From: Spinacia oleracea
Lineage: Eukaryota > Streptophyta > Magnoliopsida > Caryophyllales > Amaranthaceae
Length of the DNA: 64,000 bases
Direction: 5' to 3'
Assembly: GCF_020520425.1 (NCBI RefSeq)
Contig: NC_079492.1
Span: forward strand, 107,357,157-107,421,156
Both the position numbers and the translations under genes were made by a program. Within the stretch, counting starts at the first letter, position 1. Every line of letters starts with the position of its first letter. This document shows positions 36,894-47,559 of this stretch, piece after piece. The notes beneath the pieces were generated by a model. That model was not told the DNA's origin and did no database searches. It saw nothing but the letters and a program-made list of their open reading frames with translations.

Positions 36894-37152
36894 CAGGAGC
36901 GAAACTAGATATTATATATAGGGGGCCAAACTTAACTTATAACTTTTATAACAATGAAAAACAAAAATAAAATTAAAAAACCAAGTAAAAGGGAGGGAGT
37001 TAAGATTCAAACCTTGTACCTCCAACAACCTCTAACTTTTAAGCTAAAATAACCACTTGAGTTATATTAGATATGTGCTTTTGTAGTATATAGTTTATTT
37101 TTAAACATATCATGGGGGCCATGGCTCCTGCAGCTTCCCTAATTCCGCCCTT
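36894..37152. mobile_element. hAT-like MITE (imperfect)
   Basis: Left end CAGGAGCGAAACTAG and right end CTAATTCCGCCCTTG are imperfect inverted repeats. The flanks TGTCTGGC and TGTATGTC differ at two of eight positions. The interior GGGGGCCATGGCTCCTGCAG is typical of an abundant plant MITE type. The boundaries are moderately certain. Confidence 0.5.
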
Positions 37153-37294
37153 GTGTATGTCCTTTCAGACGCCTCCTAAACATGAGTTTTGCTAATAGCT
37201 TTTTAATTCCCCCTACCCCTACCCGGGCCCTAAAACCTTATTACATTTTCTAATCTTCTACTGTACAATACTCATTGCGTTATTGGCCATGTGG

Positions 37295-37376
37295 ATTAAA
37301 TAAAAATATATTATTGACAGAAAATATATTGTTATGTTTGTTTTGTTTGTGGGCATACGTCTCTATTTATATTACA
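37295..37376 (+). repeat. Dispersed repeat copy 1
   Basis: AATATATTATTGACAGAAAA...GGGCATACGTCTCTATTTATATTAC. A second direct copy is at 37993-38080 and an inverted copy at 39611-39682. The shared text resembles part of an LTR, but I could not define element ends. Confidence 0.65.
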
Positions 37377-37379
37377 AAA

Positions 37380-37405
37380 CTAGGTTAGATCTCGTGCGAT
37401 GCACG
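37380..37405 (-). mobile_element. Helitron 3' terminus
   Basis: On the minus strand the hairpin CGTGC-ATC-GCACG is followed by AGATCTAAC, then CTAG at 37383-37380 and host T. The element body should extend to higher coordinates. I could not place its 5' end. Confidence 0.6.
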
Positions 37406-37992
37406 TATTGATGAGACTAAATATTTTTTTCTCTATTTTGACTAGTTTATTTAAAATAATATTTAATGAAACAAAATCAAATTAGATAAAATTATTATTT
37501 ATTCGAATTATAAAGTGATTAGTGCAATCTTAGGTGTTAGGGTTTCGACAAAAATACTTAAGTTGGGAAAAAAAAAACCTGACTATACCTTTATCGGGTA
37601 ACTGTTTCTTTTAAAATTGAATGATATCCATAACTGTAACCATACCTGTACCCGCTACATAAAATGGAAGAAAATAATAATAAAAATGCTTGTTTGGATA
37701 TGGACATATAATAACACACTATTTTTTAAAAAAAAAACTATTGCATGTAGACTAAGAGTATAATTCATTTTTTTAAAAAGGTTTATGAAAATCAAAACAC
37801 TATCTTGCTATTACGGAGCAACAACTTACTACATATATTATAACAACAATAATATCATAAAAATTTGATTTTTCCATTTCTGACACATGTTTTTCAAATT
37901 AGTATTAATATATTATGTTAGATATTTCCCACAATACACATGAAATCGTAATTTTGGAAAAAAATAAGGAAATTAGATATTTAAAAAGAATC

Positions 37993-38080
37993 TTTAATTA
38001 AAATTTTAATAAAAATGTATTATTGACAGAAAATATATTGTTGTGTTTGTGGGCATACGCCTCTATTTATATTACAGAAT
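37993..38080 (+). repeat. Dispersed repeat copy 2
   Basis: Same family as 37295-37376 (TATTATTGACAGAAAATATA ... CATACGCCTCTATTTATATT). With the inverted copy at 39611-39682 it forms the ends of a segment of about 1.65 kb. Confidence 0.65.
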
Positions 38081-38264
38081 AGATATCCTATTCTTCGTAG
38101 GTTTTCTAAGTCATATAGACTTCTATCTTATATCATATAGCTCGGATATAACACAACTCTATCACACGCGGTATTGTATCATTTAGGATAACTATGTTAT
38201 CCTCAATACCCTCTCGAAATTGGAATGGCATTTTCATGAACGTTACGATTGAAGAAATAAAAAA

Positions 38265-38650
38265 ATGTCATATGCTTGTCTCGTGGCGTCAAAGAGTCAT
38301 GTCGTTTTGTACAAGGAAAATCAATATGCTTCATGTCGTTTCAAGGAGTCATATTGTTTTGTACAAGGAAAACCAAACCAATATGTTTGTCTTGTTGTGT
38401 CAAGGAGTCATATCATTTCGTACAAGGAAACCAATATACTTGTCCTGCCGTTTCAATGAGCCATGTCGTTTCGTACAAGGAAAAAAAATGTCATATGCTT
38501 GTGTTTTCGTGTTAAGGAGTCATATAGTTTCGTACAAGGAAAACCAATATGCTTCATGTCGTTTCAAGGAGTCATGTCGTTTCGTACAAGAAAAACCAAT
38601 ATGCTTGTCCTGCCATTTCAAGGTAATTTCCTATCGTTTCAAGGTGCAAG
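38265..38650 (+). repeat. Irregular tandem repeat
   Basis: About six variant units built from TTTCAAGGAGTCATGTCG and TTTCGTACAAGGAAAACCAA with ATATGCTTGTCCTGCC, period roughly 50-75 bp. All three plus frames are open for long stretches, which explains the overlapping ORFs here. They have no recognisable domain and are best read as repeat by-products. Confidence 0.75.
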
Positions 38651-38699
38651 AAAAAAACACATATGAACCTTGGTGGAATCAGGTCGTACATAGCTCTTG

Positions 38700-39610
38700 G
38701 TTTTGGAATTTTTGCAATTAATTCTGACACATGTGATTTAACACCTCAATTCGGCTTTGGAGGGTTATAACAAGGCTAGGTTTGGAAGATGGATGTAATA
38801 GAGGTTCAAGTTCTCACCCCAGATTTTGATTCGAATGCTTCGATCCTGGATATTACCATGTTCGATTGTGGCATTTTGAAATTCGAAACTTGGTTGTTGA
38901 ATCTTGAATGCTTGCCTCTTCAGTTTTGGCAATTTTAATTTTTTATGTCTGCCTCTTCAGCTTTTTGCACTTTTGAACTTCGAATGTGTGCCTCTTCTGC
39001 TTTGGCACTTTTGAACTTTGAATGCTTGGATTCTTGAACTTGCTATTGTAATTCTTCTTCCCATCCCAAGATTAGGGTAAGGTAAGTTGAATAAAAGGTT
39101 TTTTGTAAGGCTTTTTGTATGGTTGAATTTAAAAAGAGGGAGTGAATTCCTGGTTTGAATTGAAAGGGTGCTTTTTGAAGGTTTTGGGCTTGTCGTATAC
39201 CATTGGTGTTCCGGTGTCTTGAATCAATTGCAAAATTTCGGGCTATTTTGAAAGATCTTTGAACACATTTATTTTTTGATACGGACGATGAAGTTAGGTA
39301 ATATATGCTCATGTTATTGATAGGAAATTGAAAATGCATACATGGAGCTCCTATTGCTAGACAACGGGGTAAGCTTAGAAAAACATAGAAAAAAGTCATA
39401 GAATCCTGAGCTAGATTCGAGTTTGCGTGCTTGCGACTTTTCAGTCATCTTCATCGTAGGAACCATCAGTCTCAATTTCCTATGCCTCGCTTGTCGGGTC
39501 ATCGCTGAGTTGATCTTCATTGGATGGGTCCTCTTTATTGGAGTAAGTCTCGACGTCACTGTCTAGCTTGGTCATCTTCGATATTGACCCGCTACAAAGA
39601 CTAGAATATC
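38700..39610. other. Unassigned segment between inverted repeats
   Basis: Short repeated words (GCCTCTTCAGCTTTTGGCACTTTTGAACTT-like) occur near 38900-39030. The minus strand near 39560-39440 has an acidic reading, EDPSNEDQLSDDPTSEA, followed by a stop. I do not recognise it. It may be a decayed transposon protein. Confidence 0.35.
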
Positions 39611-39682
39611 TAGCTTGTAATATAAATAGAGGCGTATGCCTACGAACACACAACACAACAATATATTTTCAGTAATATTTTA
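39611..39682 (-). repeat. Dispersed repeat copy 3, inverted
   Basis: The reverse complement of this stretch matches copies at 37295 and 37993 (GGCATACGCCTCTATTTATA and CAGAAAATATATTG-like words). Confidence 0.65.
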
Positions 39683-40869
39683 CATTAAATTTTCCAAGAT
39701 TTGCCACTATGCAAGACCCTACCTGATTTGGCGAAAAACATCATATTCATTCGATCTCTCCTTTTATTTTGCTAATTATGAATAGTTTGATTATATATAT
39801 AGTCTATATTTTCTTGGTAGATGAAAGGCTTTCTTAACTAATTCAATCATTAATTTGATCAAAGTACTCCTTACAGTTTCTTCAAGTTGAATCAACATAT
39901 ACTTTTTGGCAATATGTGGTTCATGTACGTTATATTTTAGTGCATAGTAGTAGGTCATGACTTAGGACTCATGAGGCTTGCTATATAAGCTTAAATCTAT
40001 CATCTGTAGAATATACTTTGCTTAAGTGTTTAGACTATAGTCTAATAATTAGGTTTATACTTTACAACAACTCAAAGTGCAAAATCGATCTCTTAATCAC
40101 TTCATTCTTTATTTGTTGAAATACTCATTTGCGCTCTCTTCATCATGTACATGCATTAAAAAAAATAGACATACAATGATTAATTAAAAAAAAAAAGTGG
40201 GAGGGGAATAATAATCAATCAATTAGTCAATCACATGATTATATTGTACTCCGGCCTTACAATGATAAGTGAATAACAAGTTAGGGATACATTTATAACG
40301 TGTGGCCGGTCAAGGATCCAAAGATGATGGAGAACATATGCCCAATGCTATATTTTTAGTGTTACTTTTCTTGTTAATTAATAAATGATCCATGTATAAT
40401 AACCTAAGACCCTTGAATGATTGGCAGCATATTTCTTTTTTCCAAAACAAAAATATGTTATATACTTATATAAAGATAAGGTTTTATATTTAATCACATT
40501 CTTCTTTTAGTACAACAAAAAGATTAAAGTGGAAAAGACCAACAACATATATACATGTATACAGTCTACACCAGACTAATTTTGGCCAAATGAAATGGAA
40601 AGTACCTTCAACTTTAAGATGGAAGTTTTATCCCCCATTAAGGATGCACACTTTAATTTGATGAAGTAGAACATCGGCCTAGTCTAAGAGCCTACTTATT
40701 ATAAGAATTATTACTTTTAAGTTCATAAAAAGAAATTTTAAATTTTTGTTGTCAGTTTTAAAATAAATACGATTATTGTCCAGATAACTACTTTTAAACT
40801 CATAATTCAACTTATGTAAGGGACGAAGTCAAACTCGATTATTAAGAGGGGTAAAATGTGTCATACTAG
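39683..40869. other. Non-coding AT-rich stretch
   Basis: No supported gene, RNA or element ends seen. Confidence 0.4.
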
Positions 40870-40886
40870 TACTCCGTACATAACTA

Positions 40887-41038
40887 TTTTTTTTGAAGGA
40901 ACCCATTAGGGGAGGATTATATTAATAAATCAAAGCAAGCCGTAGCCAAAATATAACTCGGGAAATCCTCAGTCCACATACGTGACCCATACTCCCAAGG
41001 TTGGAGGTGAGCCAACATATGAGCGACCGAGTTACCGC
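40887..41038 (-). mobile_element. 5'-truncated LINE tail with 17-bp TSD
   Basis: Flanked by TACTCCGTACATAACTA (40870-40886) and TACTCCGTGCATAACTA (41039-41055), one mismatch. On the minus strand the insert encodes the end of a LINE RNase H-type domain, NSVAHMLAHLQPWEYGSRMW then EDFPSYILA, followed by a stop and an A tract. It is only 152 bp long, a typical 5' truncation during target-primed reverse transcription. It is a different copy from the 15.6-kb LINE. Confidence 0.88.
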
Positions 41039-41156
41039 TACTCCGTGCATAACTAGCTACTTAATATTAACTTGATAGCCTTCTATTTAATATGGGACTT
41101 GGGCCTTTAGGGGCATAACATACTTCAGCCAACATTATAGTCTCGGTTATAACCTA

Positions 41157-41800
41157 CTCTCTGTAGGAGATATGACTAATAGCAGATTAAATTAGAATGG
41201 CTTATCTGAAATTATGTCGTGGCGTGACACCAATCACTGCCCTAAAGTTGGATTTGCCCCGCTACACACACGCGGACTCATGGCAATCAACCCCCAGGGT
41301 TACACGACTCCTCATTTCCGGTGTGGACGGATACGAAGATTGAGAACACCCTTAAGAAATGCCCAGAACAATGGTCGATCTTGTGTTTGTATTTTTGGAG
41401 AAGATGAATAATGTTTTCTTTTCTGTGTGTTTGGAGAAAGAATCAATTGCCTTTTTAAGTAGCCCAAAAGGATCAACAAATACGGAAGGCTATTAATTGG
41501 TCATCAATTAGGCCATAAATGGAGGAAACAATTAAGGTAATAACGGCCAACAAATCAATTAGTTGATATTACACAATCAATTCAATAATTACACTCCAAA
41601 ATTGATGATTCATAATAGGAAAAACCACATTGTATTTACGGGAACTTTAATTCTTTTGAAGCAACATAATTTGGAGTTTTTCAACATAGACCGAAAGGAG
41701 TAAAACTCCAACACTCTCTCCGTCCCGGAATACTCGCCCCACTTTCCTATAAAGACGTCCCAGAATACTTGCGTTGTTTCTATAAATGATATATTTTTTT
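41157..41800 (+). mobile_element. Stowaway-like MITE end, split by a solo LTR
   Basis: Joining the flanks of the solo LTR at 41162-41713 across one TSD gives TA followed by CTCTCTCCGTCCCGGAATAC, a Stowaway-type terminus. The right end of the MITE is not clear, so the end coordinate is approximate. Confidence 0.5.
41162..41713. mobile_element. Short solo LTR
   Basis: TGTAGGAG...CTCCAACA, with near-perfect terminal inverted repeats and TG...CA ends, flanked by CTCTC at 41157-41161 and 41714-41718. 552 bp. The small ORF near 41214 has no recognisable domain. It sits inside a Stowaway terminus. Confidence 0.75.
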
Positions 41801-42149
41801 CTAATTTTATATTGTTTCTCTCACTTATCTAAGGTACCACTTGTATTCATAACATCTAAAAAAACATTAAAAAAATCATCCATGATAAATTTCAGAGAAA
41901 TAAGAATTGGGCATGGATAACCCAATAAGAAAGAGGAAAGTTCGGTCCACTTATCACCCTAATGAAAGTTACACACTAAAATTAATTGACAATAGTGGGA
42001 GTGACTCCACAAGCTTATAAGGTGGTATTTTCTCTCCAATTTCTCCAATAAGGGACAAATCACGTGTGGACAACATGAGGTTTCAACAACCCTCACCTCC
42101 ACCACCCTCAAAAAGCTAACACATTTTCCACTAACTACATTAAAAAAAA

Positions 42150-43965
42150 CTAGTCGTCTGACCCGTGCAAGGCACGGGCTAGTCTTAGGATATAGGATAT
42201 CTTTATATGTGTGTTATTTTTTTTAATATTTGGGTGGTTGGTGAGTGTTCATATTTAGTTTTTATGGTTTAATGCTATTCGCGGTAATAGAAGTTATTAT
42301 GTAATTTAGCTAAAATAGGTGACAACTACATTAAAATAATTAACCTATGAAACGAACCTATAACATGCACCTGAATTTTATGGATAAATAAGTGATGTTA
42401 AAGGTATTACATGCCTTGTTATTTATACAAGACTTATACGACATATATTTTCTTGGATTCGTTGTATAGCATCTGTAAGGATAGTTCAGATAATTCGCCT
42501 AGTTTTATTTCAACATTAAAAAAAATATACAAGAGTTGTTCGACAAATATAATGCAACCATCTGAGGAACGTTGATGCTAATATCGTAATGCGTGAATTC
42601 GTTCATGTCCAAACTTGAACCTAGCTACATGAGTCCTAAAATACATCATCCAATATAGTAATGTACAATATTTAACCATTAAAATGTAATCATACTACTA
42701 CCTCATAAATCATAAGAAAACACAGTACAAATAAGTGCACTATTTTAAAGTACTTCTTATGATATTTTAACTGATATTCAAATCAAGGAAGGATCTATAA
42801 ATAACTTTTTTGTGCGTATTTCTATCATCCATCTCCGATGTATACATTATGTGATTATCTCCATAGTAATACTACTACGACCATTAAACTCAAGTAATTT
42901 CACTTATATAATTTGCCTGCGAAAAATTATTGAGTATGGTTCAATAAATTAGACGCCACCAAAAGTATAATTGTGAACCGAAATAACCTGAAATTGTTTT
43001 GAATATGTATGTAAATCGTTTTACTCAAATGTTGAACCTTCACTTATAAAGAAAAAGCCAGAACGTGAACGACTGACATCAGTGTTAACCTCGCTGAACT
43101 TTCCCTGCCTTCTTCAACTGGTAATTGACCTATGTTTCCGCTGATATCTGTCTCGACAAAGCCAAGGCAAGATGATCATTGACTCGTATGTTTTAGTCAG
43201 TAGTAGTCTTAATTGTACTCTTGTATATGCATTTAAAGTCGCATTTGACACTGGAGAAGGTCAACCTTTCTCTTTGAATGAACCCTGCATGCTAATTTAA
43301 TGGTAAATGAAAAATTCACAACAAAGTACAATATATTGATAGAAAGAATTAAAACTTATACCAAATTTCTAAATGAACAATGACAGTACTTTTCTAAAAC
43401 TCGGTGATTCAACAAAAAAACTCAATCAAACTAAATAAAACTTAAATAAGACCCAGAGAAAAGTATCAATTTTAGGTAATAACAAAGACAAAACCACAAA
43501 AAGTACTACGTATGATTTTTTGCACAGTGGTTATACTTATATCCGGTGATTTAAACTTTTCGATTTCACAATGAAAAATTAAAATTTCATCCTTAATTTT
43601 TTTATCACTCACCTGAAAAAATAACGATTCAATATTCTCACCAATCAATCATATTAATAGCCAACTAATTGAATCCAAACCCCCCTCCAAATGTCTCGAA
43701 TTTATCTCCTTAATGAATCTATTAATTGATGTGCGTGCAATAGGTAATGGGGAGGAGAAGAATGAGATTTGAGAAACGGATAAATTTTTCATTTGGAGAA
43801 AAGAATTAATTGTCAATTTTAACAAAAATAAATAAAAACATAATACGGACATTATTTTTAAACGAAAAAGGAGAGTTATGGCACGTGTCTTTCTAGGTAC
43901 AAATTTTGTTGAGATACATGTCCTCCTATAAAGTTTGATTTTCTATTTAAAATAAAAGGTATAGA
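42150..43965 (-). mobile_element. Helitron carrying a dehydrogenase fragment
   Basis: On the minus strand the 3' end has the hairpin CCCGTGC-CTT-GCACGGG (42162-42178), then TCAGACGA, CTAG at 42153-42150 and host T. A 5' end A|TCTATACCTTTTATTTT fits at about 43965 (an alternative start is 4 bp away). No Rep/helicase is present. Internal cargo is described separately. Confidence 0.6.
43021..43245 (-). pseudogene. C-terminal fragment of a short-chain dehydrogenase
   Basis: On the minus strand LNAYTRV is followed, in a shifted frame, by CLGFVETDISGNIGQLPVEE and GRESSARLTLM, and in a third frame by SGFFFISEGSTFE and a stop. This follows the C-terminal pattern of plant carbonyl reductase/menthone reductase-like SDR proteins (NAYTR, then CPGFVKTDI-N-G, EEGAESPVRLALLP, SGLFF). 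Frameshifts show it is dead. The N-terminal NAD(P)-binding half is absent. It is inferred Helitron cargo. Confidence 0.7.
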
Positions 43966-43969
43966 TAGA

Positions 43970-45076
43970 TATCCCATATCAACTATCACCGATTAAACTA
44001 CCTTCAATTATATATCGATCAACAGTTCAACACGGTTCAAGTACTATGACGGTCAAAACGATTCCAGTATTATGAGACAAAGAAAGTAACTCATATTATT
44101 TTGAAAATCACATTAAAACGAGCCAGTGTAAACTGCTACAGCAGATGAACGAGAAGTGGAATAGAAAAATGGGGAAAGTTGCGGGGAGCAAAGAAGAAAA
44201 ACTGGAAAGATGAGAGGGCCAAAGTAGAAAAGGTGGCTGAAATTGTTGGCACACCCTTTATGATGGTGAAATCCAAGCAATCTAATTGGGTCCCTTTCAC
44301 TTTCAACTACTAGCTCACCAGCTTTCATTATATATCTAGCTAGCGTGAATGTCAAACTACCGTTTCTACGGTTTTATTTACTACTACTCCGTATTATTGC
44401 GTTAACTAGTAGAGTGGAGTATGTTACAAGGTAACAGCATCCAAAGTAAATACTTCTATTTTTATGGCCTTTTCACCAGGAACCTTTTAATAACCTTCTA
44501 TTCTTACCATCTTTTACGCGGGAATCCTAGGCAAACAATACAGCCCGCTACGTCTTTTTTTTTTTATTCCTGTTATTTTTTTCTTAAAGAAAAATATATT
44601 TTTTAACATCTATAAATCGTAATTGATGACCGGAACAAATATTTCCGTACTTTATATCATGGCTTACAAAGATTTGTATATAATCAAACTCGTAAATTTA
44701 TCTATTTATTTATCTCAAATAAAGATACATTAAGGGAAAAAAATGAGATAACTACTCGAATCACTCGGTAATAGCATGATAAATTTAAAAGTTATCTAGT
44801 GACATACAACTTACTGGGTAGTGAAAATTATCTTATACAAAAATACATAGTATTCAATAATAAATAATAAATTATTACAAGCCCACTATATCAAAATTAA
44901 AAATGAGATTTACACTTTTTGTTACATTATTGAATTTTAATATTCATTAAGTGGTAGACAAAATAATATTTTGATTAAATTTGTAATGACAAGGTGATTT
45001 TATGTTATTATATACTCCGTGCCATGCCTCAAATCGAGCCTTTGCATCACATATGCATCACATATGCATCACATAA
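43970..45076. other. Non-coding AT-rich stretch
   Basis: No supported gene. A short array of CATCACATATG units is at about 45045-45075. Confidence 0.4.
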
Positions 45077-45266
45077 GAGCAAATCCAATGGTTAAAAAAT
45101 GGACCAGCTCACAAAAAAAAATGAACATGTGAGCATGTAGCCCACCATTGGTACAATAATGACATAACTAACCATGTGAAAATGTGTAGCTTAAATTAAT
45201 TGTATCTAAAAATCTGATATGACAAATTTAGCCACAACACATTGTAGCTCACCATTAGAGTTACTC
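45077..45266. mobile_element. Tourist/PIF-Harbinger-like MITE
   Basis: Ends GAGCAAATCCAATGG and CCATTAGAGTTACTC are imperfect inverted repeats, flanked by TAA at 45074-45076 and 45267-45269, the usual 3-bp target of this superfamily. No ORF. Confidence 0.75.
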
Positions 45267-45793
45267 TAATAGCAATTCCACACTTCCTGGATTGTATTTG
45301 AATACTAAAATCATTCACCCCAAACAATAAAAGCGTTGAACTCAACATGTATTGCAAAACTAACCATGGCAGGGGTAGAACATATTCAATTTGTACCAGT
45401 ATTTGCCAAAATATGACTTGATACGTGAAAGATACAAAATTATTAGTCATGTCATGCTATAGGCCGGCAACCTTATATCCACTAGCCTACTCCTATTCTC
45501 GATCATCCGTTTCCTTTTCACCGTTTCTTACTACAATTATTCTTTCTTTTTAATATTTCTACAAGAATTATTGGTTGATAATACTCTTACCTAGCTGGGT
45601 TATCGATTTCATAATAATTGGTAGTATGTAACATTAACTAATGTCTATAATGATTTGATTTTGAAGCATTGAATGTATTCACATAAAATTAATTTACTTG
45701 TAGTAACAAAGAAAAAGAAATTTTATAGATCTTTGTGTGAAGCAATTTGTCATATTATTTTAATTTAATCGGAAAATACATCATCCTCAATAG

Positions 45794-46456
45794 CAGGTCC
45801 GATCCTGATATTTTGTGGGTCTTAGGCGAAAAAGGGAAAGAACGCCCCTCTTTTAAAATTATAATTTATTTACAGATATATTTTGTACTATGGTTAATTA
45901 CATGAATCAACCAAATAATAAGAAGTACTAATTACAAAAAAAAATACTCCCTCCGTCCTAGATTAGTTGTTACACTTACCTTTGCACAAAGTTTTAGATG
46001 ATAAGTGGTTGTTTGGTTATCAATTGTTATTTTATTGAAAAAGTAGATGTGATAAGAGTTAGTGGGGTATTTTTTTTTAATTGAATGAGAGAGGGTGTGG
46101 GACGAAAAATAATTTAGTGGGAAGAGAGAGACAATATAATAATTGTGGGGTCATTCCTTATTTAGAAAGTGTAACAACTAATCTGGGACGGCCGAAAAAG
46201 GAAAGTGTAACAACTAATCTGGGACGGAGGTAGTATGCTACTACGTAGTATGTGCATTAAGATTAAGAGTTTAAATAAATAACCTGACATACGTACAGGG
46301 TCGAACCCGCAATGTTTTTAAACATATACTTTTGGTTGGGCAACAAAAGCCATTACACCAAACCACTTTTCAATTACAATAAGCAATTTGGGCCCTCCGG
46401 CCTTGGGCCCTAAGCCCTAGGCGGTCGCACTTCCCGCCTATGCCTATGATTGGACC
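45794..46456. mobile_element. hAT-like degenerate element hosting a Stowaway MITE
   Basis: Left part CAGGTCCGATCCTGAT then GGTCTTAGGCGAAAAAGG. Right part CTTGGGCCCTAAGCCCTAGG and CGGTCGCACTTCCCGCC, ending in GATTGGACC. The ends are weak inverted repeats, and the text resembles a common plant non-autonomous hAT type. No TSD confirmed. Contains the MITE at 45947-46233. Confidence 0.4.
45947..46233. mobile_element. Stowaway-like MITE
   Basis: CTCCCTCCGTCCTAGATTAG...CTAATCTGGGACGGAGGTAG, flanked by TA at 45945-45946 and 46234-46235. The right terminal block (AGTGTAACAACTAATCTGGG) is duplicated in tandem. Confidence 0.85.
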
Positions 46457-47076
46457 GTTAGGCTTGCTCAATAGGGTACGTTTTTGTTCTTGAACAGTTG
46501 TACGTATTGTAGTTGAAGATATCTTCCTTTAAAATTCTTTTCGATATAAGATAGAATTTTGGCAATGATTGTCCTAGATAGGCATAAACACCTGACCTAA
46601 CGTAACAGCACAAAAATAAGCCACACCGGACCTTAGCAGCACAAAAAAAAGCCAGAAAGGTAACGGAATCTTTTCACAAGAATACCCAAACAAGAAGGAT
46701 AATAAATCGATACAGTACATTACACCGTAGTAAATTTGTCCATAAAATCTGAGATTAATAAAAATCTTTCGAAATTACTGTAGATGACCACGTGGATTGA
46801 TACCTCAAAGTGCGTACAAGGAAACGTAAGAACCTAAAGCGATTGTGACTTGTTATATTCCTCCCCCAACTCAACCTCCTCTATTTTTTTTACTCCCCTT
46901 CCCTTCTCTCTTTCTCTCTCCTACAAAATCCCTGAAATTTTTAGAGAGAGAAAAACAAAAACAGAGCGAATGTGTTTTCGTTGATGTCGTTTGCATCGGA
47001 TCCTTCGCCAAAGGTGGGTACTCTCAATACCAAATCCACTCTTCTCTAGTTTTCGAACAAAAAAAAAAACCAAATC
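46457..47076 (+). promoter_or_regulatory. Upstream region and 5' leader of SMR-type gene
   Basis: The last 200 or so bases are pyrimidine-rich (CCTTCCCTTCTCTCTTTCTC) and end in an A-rich stretch before the ATG at 47077, as expected of a plant 5' UTR. I see no clear TATA box. The earlier part is AT-rich intergenic sequence. Confidence 0.4.
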
Positions 47077-47559
47077 ATGGAAAATTCAGATCATAATAAC
47101 AAAGAAGATCATCATTCATATTCAAATTCATATTCAAGTAATTCAACCCCAGAAGAAAATCAAGGTCTTTTATTTCAATCAAACAAGGTTAACATAATCA
47201 AGGTAGGATCTTTTGATGATGATCATGGCGATGGCGATGAAGCGAGGGTAATTGACGGTGATGATGAAGGGTTCAAGACTCCGACAAAGAGAGAACACCG
47301 TATTGCGGTAGACATCAGATGTCCCCCACCTGCACCAAAGAAACCTAAGGCGCAACTTATGAAACGACGTCGTCCTTCTTGCCGGAATCTGTTTCATGTT
47401 ACTCCTGAGGATATTGAATTGCTATTTCCACCTCATTCTGTTGCTGTTAGAGAAAGAGACACGCTCTTGAATATTGGTAGTAGTATTGATCCGGCTGCCA
47501 AAGTCAACAATAATAATAAGCCTAATTACACCACTACTTCTCTTATGTCTCTTAGGTGA
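47077..47559 (+). CDS. SMR: SIAMESE-related (SMR) cyclin-dependent kinase inhibitor
   Basis: Single-exon frame of 160 residues. It has an acidic Ser/Asn-rich start, then EGFKTPTKREHRIAV (64-78), CPPPAPKKPK (82-91), a basic KRRRP, and RNLFHVTPEDIELLF (103-117). These blocks are the known SIAMESE/SMR family motifs (KTPT-like phosphosite, CPPAPKK, and the LF-x-P-x-x-x-E-LF C-terminal block). Such proteins bind CDK-cyclin complexes in the nucleus, block mitosis and promote endoreduplication or stress arrest. The length is within the upper family range. No frame damage is seen. The neighbours are transposon remnants only. Which SMR member it is cannot be decided from sequence alone. Confidence 0.88.
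   Translation: MENSDHNNKEDHHSYSNSYSSNSTPEENQGLLFQSNKVNIIKVGSFDDDHGDGDEARVIDGDDEGFKTPTKREHRIAVDIRCPPPAPKKPKAQLMKRRRPSCRNLFHVTPEDIELLFPPHSVAVRERDTLLNIGSSIDPAAKVNNNNKPNYTTTSLMSLR

Noticed and set aside
38265..38650. Possible CRISPR-like repeat-spacer array
   Set aside because: The repeats are irregular in length and sequence, without uniform spacers, in plant nuclear DNA. It is a minisatellite-like tandem repeat.
38194..38721. Three overlapping plus-strand ORFs of up to 175 codons
   Set aside because: A tandem repeat leaves all three frames open. The products are repeats of one another and have no known domain.
44113..44355. 80-codon minus-strand ORF
   Set aside because: No domain, no gene-like context and no splice structure seen.
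45045..45075. CATCACATATG array as a protein-binding site
   Set aside because: It is a short simple repeat with no supporting context.
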